Shown here in pieces: positions 34,712 through 43,080 of a stretch of 64,000 nt of DNA (position 1 is the first letter of the stretch; every line of letters begins with the position of its first letter). The notes under the pieces are model-generated. The model saw only the letters and a list, made by a program, of their open reading frames with translations. It did not search any database and was not told where the DNA came from. The position numbers were made by a program, and so were the translations under genes. The stretch comes from Nitrospirota bacterium (lineage in GTDB: Bacteria > Nitrospirota > Thermodesulfovibrionia > UBA6902), in the NCBI GenBank assembly GCA_016215115.1, contig JACRLN010000002.1, positions 62,001-126,000 of the forward strand, given 5' to 3'.

Positions 34712-35973
34712 ATGAAGATGTTAAGATTAGTTCTGGTGTCGCTTTTTATAGCGATACCGCTTGTAACGGGCATTGCCTTTGCATCTGAAAAGGCAAAAAC
34801 CGTTGATGAACTCGCACAGATGTATGATGTAAGCTCGTGCAAGCAGTGCCACCCAAAGATTTATGAGGAATGGGAGAAATCCATTCACTCTCACTCCCTG
34901 ATAGGGACCGGCAGCACGGCTGGAGCCCTAAAAGGCTTAGTAGGCGCTCTTAAGAGCACCTTTACAAAGTCCGGAGTAAAGGAAACAAAGGATGTAAAGG
35001 TTGAACACTTTATGGAATGCTTCAAGTGCCATCTGCCTCAGATAAAAGATGCATCAGATGAGGTTGCCCAGCAGATTGCCAGGGCCCTTGAAGATGGAGA
35101 CAAGGCAACCCTTGCGAAAGTAAATATCAACTGTCTCGTTTGTCACAATGTAAAGGCGATCGTCCACAAATGGCAGGACGGCGAGCCCGAGAAAGGTGTT
35201 ATTTACGGTTCCAAGGACGGTGCGCATGCTGACAGATGTATGCAACTCTAAAAAAGAGTGTAATAATGAAAGAGGTTGTCATGTGCGGACAATGCCACGG
35301 TCTGGGTCCAAACTTTGAATTCCCGCAGCCTTCTCAATGTGCAACGCTTTATGGAAGCTACACACATGCCTATGTACCTTCCGGCGGCGCAGAAACATGT
35401 CAGGACTGCCACATGAAGAAATCCGGTAAGGGCCATACTATGCCGGCTTATCGTGACCCTGATATGCTTAAAATGGCTATGGATGTAGAAGTAACTGCTC
35501 AAGGTTACAAGGCCTTCCCGGAAAATTTAACTCCGATGGCTGTAGTTACCGTCAAGACTGCAAACAAGGCAGGGCATAGAATACCTGACGGCTGACCCTC
35601 CTCAAACAGAGTGGTCCTGGATGTGACCGCTAAAACAAAAGATGGTAAAGAAATATTTAAGAACTCGAAAATCTATATGCCTCAGGCAACAAACAGCCGC
35701 GGCGATGAGATGAAATACGGCGCGCAATTCAAAATGGGGCTTATCCGCGATACAAGCCTTCAGCCGCTTCAGACAAGGGAAGAAAAATACGAGATAACGT
35801 TCCCCTATGAAGACGTGGAGAAAGAAGCCGGCAAACCCAAAGTTAGAGAGATAATGGCAAAAGAAATGGATGTCACTGTGGAACTGCGGTATCAGCTTGA
35901 CCCGGCAGTAGGTGAGATCGACAAGAGGAGTTTCGTTATATACAGCACAACAAAAACAGTCAGCGTCAAGTAA
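34712..35973 (+). pseudogene. Secreted pentaheme c-type cytochrome, interrupted
   Basis: Three ORF fragments make one protein of about 418 residues: a signal peptide (1-25), then CKQCH, CFKCH and CLVCH in fragment 1, CGQCH and CQDCH in fragment 2, and a non-heme beta-rich C-terminus in fragment 3. Joining fragments 1 and 2 needs a frame change at about 35235-35250, where KDGAHADR should continue as YATLKKSVIMKE. Fragment 3 continues in frame after a single TGA (35593-35595; GHRIPDG-TGA-PSSNRVVLDV). AAAGGAG precedes the ATG. A terminator follows. It is either a decayed gene, a sequence with errors, or a frame change plus a recoded TGA. Function as a periplasmic or extracellular electron carrier is inferred. 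Confidence 0.8.
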
Positions 35974-36000
35974 GAACAGAACAAGACAACTTATACTTCA

Positions 36001-36031
36001 AGCCCCGCTCATAAATGGGCGGGGCTTTTTA
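36001..36031 (+). terminator. Rho-independent terminator after the cytochrome
   Basis: AGCCCCGC and GCGGGGCT enclose a ten-base spacer and are followed by TTTTT. It ends the cytochrome unit before the convergent cysC. Confidence 0.9.
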
Positions 36032-36085
36032 GTGACTAGTACAATTCAATCAACTGAACTAAAAGCCAAGAAGTTAAGTCTAACT

Positions 36086-36691
36086 CTACTCTGTTGATAA
36101 TATTTTTCTTTCCGTCAGAAGGGCCATAACCATCTGGACCGCATTTTCAATTTCAGTTCTTTCTGTATCTATAACAAGATCGGGATTCCGTGGTTCATCG
36201 TAAGGGGAGGAAATTCCTGTATAGTTCTTTATTATTCCTGCCCTTGCTTTCTGATATTGACCTTTCGGATCACGCCGTTCACATAATTCAACAGAACATT
36301 TTATATATATTTCTAAAAAATTATCACCCTCAAAACGTTCTCTTATATATTCTCTGTCCTCATTATAAGGAAAAATAAAGGCACCAAGTACAATTATCCC
36401 GGCATCTACAAAAAGTTTAGATACTTCTACGATTCTCCGGAGGTTTTCTTTTCTATCCTCCCTGCTAAAACCCAAATTGATATTTAACCCATGTCTTATA
36501 TTGTCGCCATCAAGAACATATGTAGAAATGCCGTCATCAAACAATTTTCTTTCAACATGATGCGCGATAGTAGATTTTCCGGATGCAGAAAGTCCTGTTA
36601 ATAAAACAAACCCGCTTTTATGATGATTATACCGGTTTCTTTCCTGCCTTTTTACATACCTGTCATCCCAAATTACATTATTTTTTTTCAT
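36086..36691 (-). CDS. cysC: Adenylylsulfate (APS) kinase
   Basis: CysC phosphorylates APS to PAPS, the donor for sulfate assimilation or sulfation of polymers. The 201-residue protein has the P-loop LTGLSASGKSTIAHHVE near 32, LDGDNIRHGLNINLGFSREDRKENLRR near 60, and the lid region KGQYQKARAGIIKNYTGISSPYDEPRNPDLVIDT. No sulfate adenylyltransferase is adjacent. Its position next to the exosortase-associated genes suggests a role in exopolymer sulfation, but this is inference. Confidence 0.92.
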   Translation of the reverse strand: MKKNNVIWDDRYVKRQERNRYNHHKSGFVLLTGLSASGKSTIAHHVERKLFDDGISTYVLDGDNIRHGLNINLGFSREDRKENLRRIVEVSKLFVDAGIIVLGAFIFPYNEDREYIRERFEGDNFLEIYIKCSVELCERRDPKGQYQKARAGIIKNYTGISSPYDEPRNPDLVIDTERTEIENAVQMVMALLTERKILSTE

Positions 36692-36783
36692 ACTGTAATC
36701 TTATCGAAAAACATTTTATTTTGGCAAACCATTCTTAAGCAGATAAAGTATAATGATTTAACGGAATCAAGAGATAAATCTTG

Positions 36784-37992
36784 TTACTGATTTTTTATTT
36801 TATCATTCAAGCTACTAATTGTATCTGTTAAAATTCCGATCTGTTCCGAGAGCTTGTGCAAAACTTTACTCTTTTGCTTTTCTATTTGGGGGGGTTCATT
36901 TTTCTTTTTCGGATTTCTATCGGCAGACATCAGATCCAACATGGATATTCGCTCAGAAAGTTCGTTTATCCGATTTTCATTCGGAGTAGTACTTAATTTA
37001 GACATATCTCCATCTAATTGGACAATCTTTTCATTTAAAGTAAAAATCTCCTGAATACAACTGTTAACGATTTCTTCAAGTTTAAAAAGTCTTAGTGAAA
37101 CATCCCCAACTATTTTTGATAAATCTATCCTCTCATTTTTTTTGACTTCCTGAGAAAAGGTAGTATCCCCATTCTCATTCCAGGAATCATTCGATTTCAG
37201 ATCTTTTACAACTTCCCTTACAATGTCAACTGTTACTTCATCTTTCCCGGCGACGAAGGCAGTAAGTAATACAAAATCACACAGGATATTAATAAGTCTT
37301 GGAATACCTTTACTGAATTGATAAACAAGAGGCAGCATGTCCTCCTGAAGTTTTATAGCTTCAGGATTGCCGGCAATAGTAAGGCGGTGTTTGATATACT
37401 GGGCGGTTTCATCAATTGTTAGTGGCGCAATATGGTAGTTAATGTTAATGCGCTGACGCAATTGCTTCAATTCCGGAAGCATAAGAATCTTTTTTAGCTC
37501 TGGTTGTCCAACAAGTATTATTTGAAGAAGTTTTGCACTGTCAGTCTCAAGATTGGAAAGAAGTCGTATCTCCTCCAGTAATTCGGGCGAAAGATTTTGT
37601 GCCTCATCAATTAATAATATTGGTTGATAGTTTTTTGAATACTGTTCAATAAGAAATACGTTCAAATCGCTTAATAATCTGGTTTTATTTTTCCCTTCAA
37701 TATCCAGACCAAAATCTTCATTGATCATTGCTATAAGCTGCTCAGAAGAAATTTTTGTATTATGTATTCTTGAAAGTTTGACTGAACCGTTAAGGTTTTT
37801 AATGAAATTACGGATTATTGTTGTCTTGCCCGAGCCAATTTCGCCTGTCAGGAGTATAAAACCAATTTTTTCCTTTAAGCCATAATCAAGGCAGGTAATC
37901 GCCTTCTTATGGGTGCTGCTTAGAAAGAGTAAGTCAGGATTAGGGACTAACTCAAACGGCTTATGCTTAAATGAAAAATGTTTTTCATACAT
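36784..37992 (-). CDS. ExeA-like secretion ATPase of the exosortase/PEP-CTERM locus type
   Basis: A 402-residue AAA-type ATPase with the family start MYEKHFSFKHKPFELVPNPDLLFLSSTHKKA, Walker A LTGEIGSGKTTIIRNF near 48, Walker B ILLIDEAQNLSPELLEEIRLLSNLETD near 135 and an arginine-finger region LRQRININYHIAPL. Such ATPases occur in PEP-CTERM loci and general secretion loci. The C-terminal 120 residues are predicted coiled coil, with repeated ELSERISMLD/LSEQIGILTDTISSLNDKI. The upstream acyltransferase is 66 bp away on the same strand. Confidence 0.88.
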   Translation of the reverse strand: MYEKHFSFKHKPFELVPNPDLLFLSSTHKKAITCLDYGLKEKIGFILLTGEIGSGKTTIIRNFIKNLNGSVKLSRIHNTKISSEQLIAMINEDFGLDIEGKNKTRLLSDLNVFLIEQYSKNYQPILLIDEAQNLSPELLEEIRLLSNLETDSAKLLQIILVGQPELKKILMLPELKQLRQRININYHIAPLTIDETAQYIKHRLTIAGNPEAIKLQEDMLPLVYQFSKGIPRLINILCDFVLLTAFVAGKDEVTVDIVREVVKDLKSNDSWNENGDTTFSQEVKKNERIDLSKIVGDVSLRLFKLEEIVNSCIQEIFTLNEKIVQLDGDMSKLSTTPNENRINELSERISMLDLMSADRNPKKKNEPPQIEKQKSKVLHKLSEQIGILTDTISSLNDKIKNQ

Positions 37993-38058
37993 CTTGATAA
38001 CCTAATATCCACTTTTGCCTGTCATGAAACAATATTATTAGCAAACCCTCTGGCATCC

Positions 38059-38799
38059 CTATTTGAATTCTTCATATAGTTCCGGGTCTCTGTTTGACAT
38101 TTCCTGTTCTATTTTACTTATTTCTCCAAAATATGGAGTTCGAATACCATGGTAATCAACAGGATCACCAATTGCATCAAACTTTAATCCAAACTTATCA
38201 AGTAAAGCTACAATTCCCTGGGTCATAACAGCGTACCAACTGCTTAACTGCCTTCGCTTGCTTTCCTGATATATTGCTTTATATAAGCTAATAAGTATCT
38301 CGTGTTTTTTCCGTCTCTCAATTTGAGATGTACCTGAGCGTGGGGTGTTATGTTTAAATCTGTATTTGTCTTCTGAGCGTCTGTTATATGAATAATTATG
38401 GGAGAAATTAAAATTTCCAATACTTCTCCTTTCTTCATCCGGCCCATATATATATTTATCTTCAGCCCTTCTCCTGAAATCTCTATGGATTGCCAACCTG
38501 GAAATCTCAGCAATTCTATCCCGTGGAATTTCATCCTTACTAATATCCAGATGGCAGTATTTCTCAATAGGAAAACCTTGCTCTGAATGAAGTATTAACC
38601 TTATTGCCCCTACGATCTTACCTGAGTAATCTCTTGCAGCAAAATGCTGTGAATAATTATCATATATATCCGTTAGAATTCCGTTTGAATGGTTCTCAGG
38701 TTTTTCAAACCCCCATTCCAGGCAATATATTTTATATCTCAGCCTGTAAATCTCCGTTAGTTCCTTTTCTCCTGACACTCTGTTAACTGTAAATGACAT
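38059..38799 (-). CDS. PEP-CTERM/exosortase-associated acyltransferase (FeeM-like)
   Basis: The 246-residue protein resembles N-acyl amino acid synthases of the GNAT fold that are linked to exosortase systems (FTVNRVSGEKELTEIYRLRYKIYCLEWGFEKPENH, GAIRLILHSEQGFPIEKYC, AEISRLAIHRDFRRR). An Arg/Lys-rich insert (RRSEDKYRFKHNTPRSGTS) separates it from the C-terminal part. It may use acyl-ACP to modify an amino acid or autoinducer-like signal. Adjacent to the locus ATPase. Confidence 0.85.
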   Translation of the reverse strand: MSFTVNRVSGEKELTEIYRLRYKIYCLEWGFEKPENHSNGILTDIYDNYSQHFAARDYSGKIVGAIRLILHSEQGFPIEKYCHLDISKDEIPRDRIAEISRLAIHRDFRRRAEDKYIYGPDEERRSIGNFNFSHNYSYNRRSEDKYRFKHNTPRSGTSQIERRKKHEILISLYKAIYQESKRRQLSSWYAVMTQGIVALLDKFGLKFDAIGDPVDYHGIRTPYFGEISKIEQEMSNRDPELYEEFK

Positions 38800-39386
38800 A
38801 ATAATTATCTCTAAAAAACGGTATTATTTCGAAAAAACTTAAGCAATAAACAAAATACCGCAATTATTCCCTTCTTATAACTTTTATAATAGCATAATAG
38901 TGTGACTTGGCAAAAGCTGCACACAAATGTTACAGTGCCAAATTGCTTATTATAATAGTTTCAAATGCAATAAATTTTACAATCGTGGAATATTTACAAT
39001 TATCTTTTCTATAAATTTTTTAATAAATTATCTTGCCCTTAACTTCTTGATTTTAACTTTTGCAGTAATTATCCAAGTATATTGATAAGTAATTTTACAG
39101 ATTGATTTTATTCAATTGAGATAATGCCGGAAATTAAATTGCTCTTTATTTCAACATATTATATAATTTTAACAAATTTTGGCATAATATATGCTATATT
39201 TTTTCTGTTTTTTATAAATTAGGGGATATGGAAATAACTCTTGGGCTTGATCATCGTTGTACTTATAAAAAGTACTAACTCGTTTATTCATCAGCAGCAT
39301 TTTTAAGTTATTCCATGCAATAAGGTTCATTGAAGAAAAATACTTCAATTATTAATGTTCTCAAAATAATAACGACATACAATGTT
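38800..39386. other. Long AT-rich intergenic region, no gene seen
   Basis: This 590-bp stretch upstream of the acyltransferase (minus) and far upstream of the PEP-CTERM gene (plus) is very AT-rich. It contains a candidate sigma-54 site (39180-39194). No open frame with a ribosome site is apparent. It is probably a shared regulatory region. Confidence 0.5.
39180..39194 (+). promoter_or_regulatory. Candidate sigma-54 (-24/-12) promoter
   Basis: TGGCATAATATATGC has the GG and GC doublets at the required 10-base separation. It points toward the PEP-CTERM gene, but 540 bp away with a palindromic repeat between, so the distance may have been stretched by that insertion. PEP-CTERM genes in related bacteria are often sigma-54 controlled; that link is from general knowledge. 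Confidence 0.4.
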
Positions 39387-39475
39387 GTCATTCCGGCTTG
39401 TCCGGAATCTTTCTCTAAGAAGGATTCCCGACGCGCGGAGCCTGTCCCGACTTGTTCGGGGCTTGCGGGAATGAC
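39387..39475. repeat. GTCATTCCGG palindrome pair
   Basis: GTCATTCCGGCTTGTCCGG at the left and a run with GTCCCGACTTGTTCGGG and GCGGGAATGAC at the right. It lies between the candidate sigma-54 site and the PEP-CTERM gene. Confidence 0.8.
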
Positions 39476-39571
39476 ATAATGACATATTGATATGTCCATT
39501 CAATTATGAGAATGTTATTAACTATTGAAACTATCCTTGATAGTTTTTGAAATAATTCCAATGGAGGGGAC

Positions 39572-39601
39572 ATGAAAATCAGAAATAGATCTCAACCATA
39601 A
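39572..39601 (+). other. Possible nine-codon leader ORF
   Basis: GGAGGGG precedes an ATG by the proper distance; the frame reads MKIRNRSQP then TAA. A second GGAGGGG follows at about 39645, and a hairpin CGAGGCAAAGCTTCG at about 39669. It might be a leader of the PEP-CTERM gene or chance. Confidence 0.25.
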
Positions 39602-39732
39602 TTCCCTGTTAAACATATAGTTATTTATCAACAAACATTTCAAAGGAGGGGATATTCCTTTGTGCCCCGAGGCAAAGCTTCGAGGAATTCTTTTGATTAA
39701 TAATCAGTTAAATAGAAAGGCGGGGAAACTCT

Positions 39733-40308
39733 ATGAAAAAACTTCCTATTTTGATAGCAGCAACAATATTGATATATGCGTTGGCAGTTCCTGTTCATGC
39801 AAGCCTCATAGACAGGGGAAGCGGGCTCATATATGATAATGATTTAAATATTACATGGCTTCAGGATGCAAATTATTCCGGTCCCACAATGACATGGCCT
39901 ACTGCAATGGCATGGGCAGATAACCTAACATTTCAGGGTTTTGATGACTGGAGACTTCCCGCATCTGATGCCTGTTCCGGTAATAGCTGTTCTGGAAGTG
40001 AAATGGGACATCTTTATTACAGCGAGGGAACAACCTCAGACTCAAGCGGACTCTTTCAAAACGTTAAACCTTCACTATACTGGTCAGCTTCTGAATATGA
40101 AAATGATCCCTCGCAATCATGGCGGTTTAACTTCAAATATGGCACACAGGGGGTCAGCAATAAGGATACATTGAAATATGCCTGGGCAGTTCGAAATGGT
40201 GATGTCACACCTCCGGTTGCCCCTGAACCTGTAAGTTCTGTGCTCTTCCTTGCAGGCGGAACTGTATTGGCTGCAAGAAGATACCGTGGAAAAATGAGAA
40301 AAGGTTAA
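39733..40308 (+). CDS. PEP-CTERM protein with DUF1566-type domain
   Basis: A secreted protein of 191 residues: signal peptide (1-23), a DUF1566 (Lcl-type) domain with DNDLNITWLQDANYSG, GFDDWRLPASDAC and YWSASEYENDPSQSWRFNFKYG, and a C-terminal sorting signal (PEPVSSVLFLAGGTVLAARRYRGK), that is, Pro-Glu-Pro, hydrophobic helix and Arg-rich tail. The exosortase that would process it is not in the window. GGCGGGG-type ribosome site upstream. A terminator follows. Confidence 0.9.
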   Translation: MKKLPILIAATILIYALAVPVHASLIDRGSGLIYDNDLNITWLQDANYSGPTMTWPTAMAWADNLTFQGFDDWRLPASDACSGNSCSGSEMGHLYYSEGTTSDSSGLFQNVKPSLYWSASEYENDPSQSWRFNFKYGTQGVSNKDTLKYAWAVRNGDVTPPVAPEPVSSVLFLAGGTVLAARRYRGKMRKG

Positions 40309-40338
40309 TAAGGTACAACATTTCAGAATAATTAAATA

Positions 40339-40375
40339 AAACCCCGCATTATGGAGAATTTCGTAATGCGGGGTT
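40339..40375 (+). terminator. Rho-independent terminator after the PEP-CTERM gene
   Basis: AACCCCGCATTA pairs with TAATGCGGGGTT, followed by TTTC. The hairpin with A and T tracts on both sides can also serve the convergent rnhB unit. Confidence 0.9.
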
Positions 40376-40420
40376 TTTCATTTAAGATCATTTATGTTGT
40401 CAAAAGAAAAATTAAGTAAA

Positions 40421-41074
40421 TTAATATCCAAAGGGCAATGTCATATCATTAACTTTTCTGAAACTCTTTCTGTGGATCGGGCAAGGGCCATATGAATTTA
40501 TGCATTCAATATGTTCTTTTGTAGAATATCCCTTGTGCCCCTTAAAATTATATACAGGATATTGCTCGTGATAGTCAAGCATGATGTCGTCCCTTACAAC
40601 TTTTGCAATAATTGATGCCGCAGCTATCGACGCACTTACAGATTCTCCTCTTATTATCGATCGCTGCTTAATTATAATATCTGTAAGTTTAACTGCATCT
40701 ATCAGCAGAATATCAGGTCTTATTTTTAAGTCTTCAACGGCAAGTTTCATTGCAAATTTAGTTGATTGAAGTATGTTAATCCTGTCAATAACATCAGCCT
40801 CAACTATTCCAACACCAACTGCAACGGCGTGATGAACAATTTTCCAGAAAAGCCTTTTCTTTTCACTTTCAGCCACAATTTTTTTTGAATCCCTGATTCC
40901 CTCTATAACAAGACCGGAAGGAAATATTACAGCAGCAGCCACGACAGGGCCTGCAAGAGGCCCCCGGCCGGCTTCATCCAGGCCGGCGATTACAGGATGC
41001 TGCTGTCGGACTTGTTCATCGTATAAAAAGATAGGAGGTATGATTATTTTTCTATCAGATTTACGGGAGGACAT
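40421..41074 (-). CDS. rnhB: Ribonuclease HII
   Basis: RnhB removes RNA from RNA/DNA hybrids and single ribonucleotides in DNA. The 217-residue protein has IAGLDEAGRGPLAGPVVAAAVI near 29 (two of the catalytic acids) and ILLIDAVKLTD near 130 and GESVSASIAAASIIAKVVRD near 150. It ends the ribosomal unit rpsP-khpA-trmD-rplS-rnhB. The N-terminus is slightly extended (about 20 residues) versus E. coli. Confidence 0.93.
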   Translation of the reverse strand: MSSRKSDRKIIIPPIFLYDEQVRQQHPVIAGLDEAGRGPLAGPVVAAAVIFPSGLVIEGIRDSKKIVAESEKKRLFWKIVHHAVAVGVGIVEADVIDRINILQSTKFAMKLAVEDLKIRPDILLIDAVKLTDIIIKQRSIIRGESVSASIAAASIIAKVVRDDIMLDYHEQYPVYNFKGHKGYSTKEHIECINSYGPCPIHRKSFRKVNDMTLPFGY

Positions 41075-41108
41075 AAGAATTCAAGATTTAAACTGAAAAT
41101 GAATGAAG

Positions 41109-41195
41109 GTCATTCCCGCTTGTCGGGAATCCTTTCTAACATTAGAATATAATTTATTAAGAAACTACGAAAGATTCCGGTCAAGCCGGAATGAC
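41109..41195. repeat. GTCATTCCCG palindrome pair between rplS and rnhB
   Basis: GTCATTCCCGCTTGTCGGGA (left) and GATTCCGGTCAAGCCGGAA (right) are each hairpins and are also complementary to each other. Confidence 0.8.
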
Positions 41196-41229
41196 AACTC
41201 AAATATTATTACATATATTTCCAGCATTA

Positions 41230-41589
41230 TTACTGCTGTGTCTCGCTAAAAGCCTTTTCCTTGACCTTGGTAGCAGCCTTACCCTTTTTCCCCCTGAGAT
41301 AATAAAGCTTGGCTCTTCTTACATGTCCTTCTTTAATAACCTTAATATTCTCAATCATTGGGGAAAGCAGCGGGAAGATCTTTTCAACACCGATACCGTA
41401 TGAAATCTTCCTTACCATAAAGGTCTCGCGCGTGCCGCTCCCTTTTCTTCCTATGACGACGCCCGTAAAAGCCTGAACTCTCTCTTTATCACCCTCTTTT
41501 ACTTTCATGTTGACAGTCACTGTATCGCCAACTCTGAAATTCGGAGTCTCTCTTTTATATCCTTCTTCGACTACTTTAATCGCATTCAT
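41230..41589 (-). CDS. rplS: Ribosomal protein L19
   Basis: L19 lies at the subunit interface. The 119-residue protein has [79 protein letters not shown]-type ribosome site precedes the ATG. Confidence 0.97.
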   Translation of the reverse strand: MNAIKVVEEGYKRETPNFRVGDTVTVNMKVKEGDKERVQAFTGVVIGRKGSGTRETFMVRKISYGIGVEKIFPLLSPMIENIKVIKEGHVRRAKLYYLRGKKGKAATKVKEKAFSETQQ

Positions 41590-41615
41590 TATTTATTCCT
41601 CCTACTATAAATAGT

Positions 41616-41685
41616 TGATTACACAGATTATGAAAATGATTACACAGATATAATCTGTGCACTCTAATTTTAATCTGTGTAATCA
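41616..41685. repeat. TGATTACACAGATT inverted repeat between trmD and rplS
   Basis: TGATTACACAGATT (left) and AATCTGTGTAATCA (right) are a perfect 14-bp inverted repeat, with a third copy inside. The TGA stop codon of trmD (41683-41685) is the last triplet of the right arm. Confidence 0.9.
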
Positions 41686-42420
41686 GGCATCTTCTGATGC
41701 CTTGATCTCAGAAAGTATTTTCTTATCCAAATCTGTAAGCTCAACCTTTTCTATAAGATCAGGTCTCTTCTTTAATGTTTTTCTCAAGGCCTCTCTTCTC
41801 CGCCAAAGCCATATTTCTTTATGGTTTCCGGAGACAAGCGCCTCGGGAACCTGCATCCCTCTGAATTCCCTCGGTCTTGTATAATGCGGATAATCAAGCA
41901 ACCCCCATGAAAATGATTCATCCTCAACAGACTTTTCGTCACCGAGGGCCCCGGGAATAAGCCGTGTCACCGCATCAATTATAACAAGCGCCGCCAGTTC
42001 GCCGCCTGTTATTACATAATCTCCGATAGAGACTTCCTCGTCGACCAGTGTTTTTACTCTCTCATCAATGCCTTCGTAACGACCGCAGATGAATACGAAT
42101 CTCTTCTTCTCCCTTGAGTAAGCTTCAGCCATTGATTGATTATAAGGTTTTCCCTGTGGACTCAGGAGAATTACCTTCCTGAGCTCACCGTCTTCTTTAA
42201 TGAAATCAACGGCCCTGAATACAGGCTCCGGCTTAAAAACCATGCCAGAACCTCCCCCGTATGGAGAATCATCAACTGTCCTATGAGGGCCTGAAGCAAA
42301 GTCCCTTATATTGTACAACTTCACATCAAGTAAATTTTTATCACGTGCCCGTTTTAAGATACTTTCATTAAGATAGGCAGTCAGTATATCGGGGAAGAGC
42401 GTCAGGACATCACATTTCAT
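41683..42420 (-). CDS. trmD: tRNA (guanine-N1)-methyltransferase
   Basis: TrmD makes m1G37. The 245-residue SPOUT protein has [12 protein letters not shown], the knot sequences [40 protein letters not shown] and [34 protein letters not shown], and [19 protein letters not shown]. The expected rimM gene between khpA and trmD is absent. Confidence 0.95.
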   Translation of the reverse strand: MKCDVLTLFPDILTAYLNESILKRARDKNLLDVKLYNIRDFASGPHRTVDDSPYGGGSGMVFKPEPVFRAVDFIKEDGELRKVILLSPQGKPYNQSMAEAYSREKKRFVFICGRYEGIDERVKTLVDEEVSIGDYVITGGELAALVIIDAVTRLIPGALGDEKSVEDESFSWGLLDYPHYTRPREFRGMQVPEALVSGNHKEIWLWRRREALRKTLKKRPDLIEKVELTDLDKKILSEIKASEDA

Positions 42421-42422
42421 CT

Positions 42423-42509
42423 TAACTAAGAACTAAAAAACAGGAAGTGAGAAGTATAAAATATAATGATTCATTTTTAGTTATTACTTCTTAGTTCTCA
42501 CTTCTTACT
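42423..42509. repeat. AACTAAG/CTTAGTT inverted repeat between khpA and trmD
   Basis: AACTAAGAACTAAAAAACAG (left) is complementary in part to TTAGTTATTACTTCTTAGTT (right), with GAAGTGAGAAG/CTTCTCACTTC inside. The gap where rimM would be is entirely repeat. Confidence 0.75.
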
Positions 42510-42513
42510 TATA

Positions 42514-42744
42514 TTATTCCAATATTTCAAGAACACAACGCTTTCCAAGCTTTGTGCCGGCAGCGCTAAGTATGGTTCTCATTGACCGGGCTGTTTTCCC
42601 CTGCTTTCCAATTACTTTTCCAAGATCAGATGTGGCAACACGAAGTTCATAAACTGTGGTTCTTTCTCCATCTACTTCTGCCACTACAACTTCCTCTGGT
42701 TTATCTACCAGAGCCTTTGCCATTTGTTCAATGAGTGATTTCAT
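42514..42744 (-). CDS. khpA: KH-domain RNA-binding protein KhpA
   Basis: A 76-residue KH protein. The start is ATG 42744 (preceded by GGAGGTGGAT), not the longer 42840 frame of the ORF track. [19 protein letters not shown] opens it and the KH motif is [23 protein letters not shown]. It lies directly after rpsP as usual, where it may help 16S maturation or cell-wall regulation. Confidence 0.93.
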   Translation of the reverse strand: MKSLIEQMAKALVDKPEEVVVAEVDGERTTVYELRVATSDLGKVIGKQGKTARSMRTILSAAGTKLGKRCVLEILE

Positions 42745-42773
42745 ATCCACCTCCATAGCATTTGGGCTGTTGT

Positions 42774-43010
42774 TTAAAGGCCCGAAATTTTCAAAAGTTT
42801 TTTCACAACAGAAGTTGGTTGTGCTCCGCAGCCAAGCCAATACTTGGCCCTTTCCGTATCTATCTTAATCTCAGAAGGGTTTTTCATCGGATCATATGTT
42901 CCAATAATCTCTATAAACGGGCCGTCTCTTCTCACTCTTGATTCAGAAACAATCACTCTGTAAAAAGGCTTCTTCTTGGCGCCTTTCCTTGTCAATCTTA
43001 TCTTTACCAA
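42774..43010 (-). CDS. rpsP: Ribosomal protein S16
   Basis: The 78-residue protein has [36 protein letters not shown]. The start codon is TTG after GGAGGAAAGAGT. Head of the rpsP-khpA-trmD-rplS-rnhB order. Confidence 0.97.
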   Translation of the reverse strand: MVKIRLTRKGAKKKPFYRVIVSESRVRRDGPFIEIIGTYDPMKNPSEIKIDTERAKYWLGCGAQPTSVVKKLLKISGL

Positions 43011-43080
43011 ACTCTTTCCTCCATGTCAAATAATTTCAATGATACAGAATACAAAAAATGATGTAAAAGATGCAAGTTAA

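Noticed and set aside
38880-38960. A sigma-54 site upstream of the acyltransferase
   Set aside because: TGGCACTGTAACATT has a perfect -24 half but lacks the GC at -12, and TGGCAAAAGCTGC on the other strand has the wrong spacing.
40339-40375. A riboswitch upstream of rnhB
   Set aside because: The hairpin is a plain terminator for the PEP-CTERM gene, downstream of both convergent genes.
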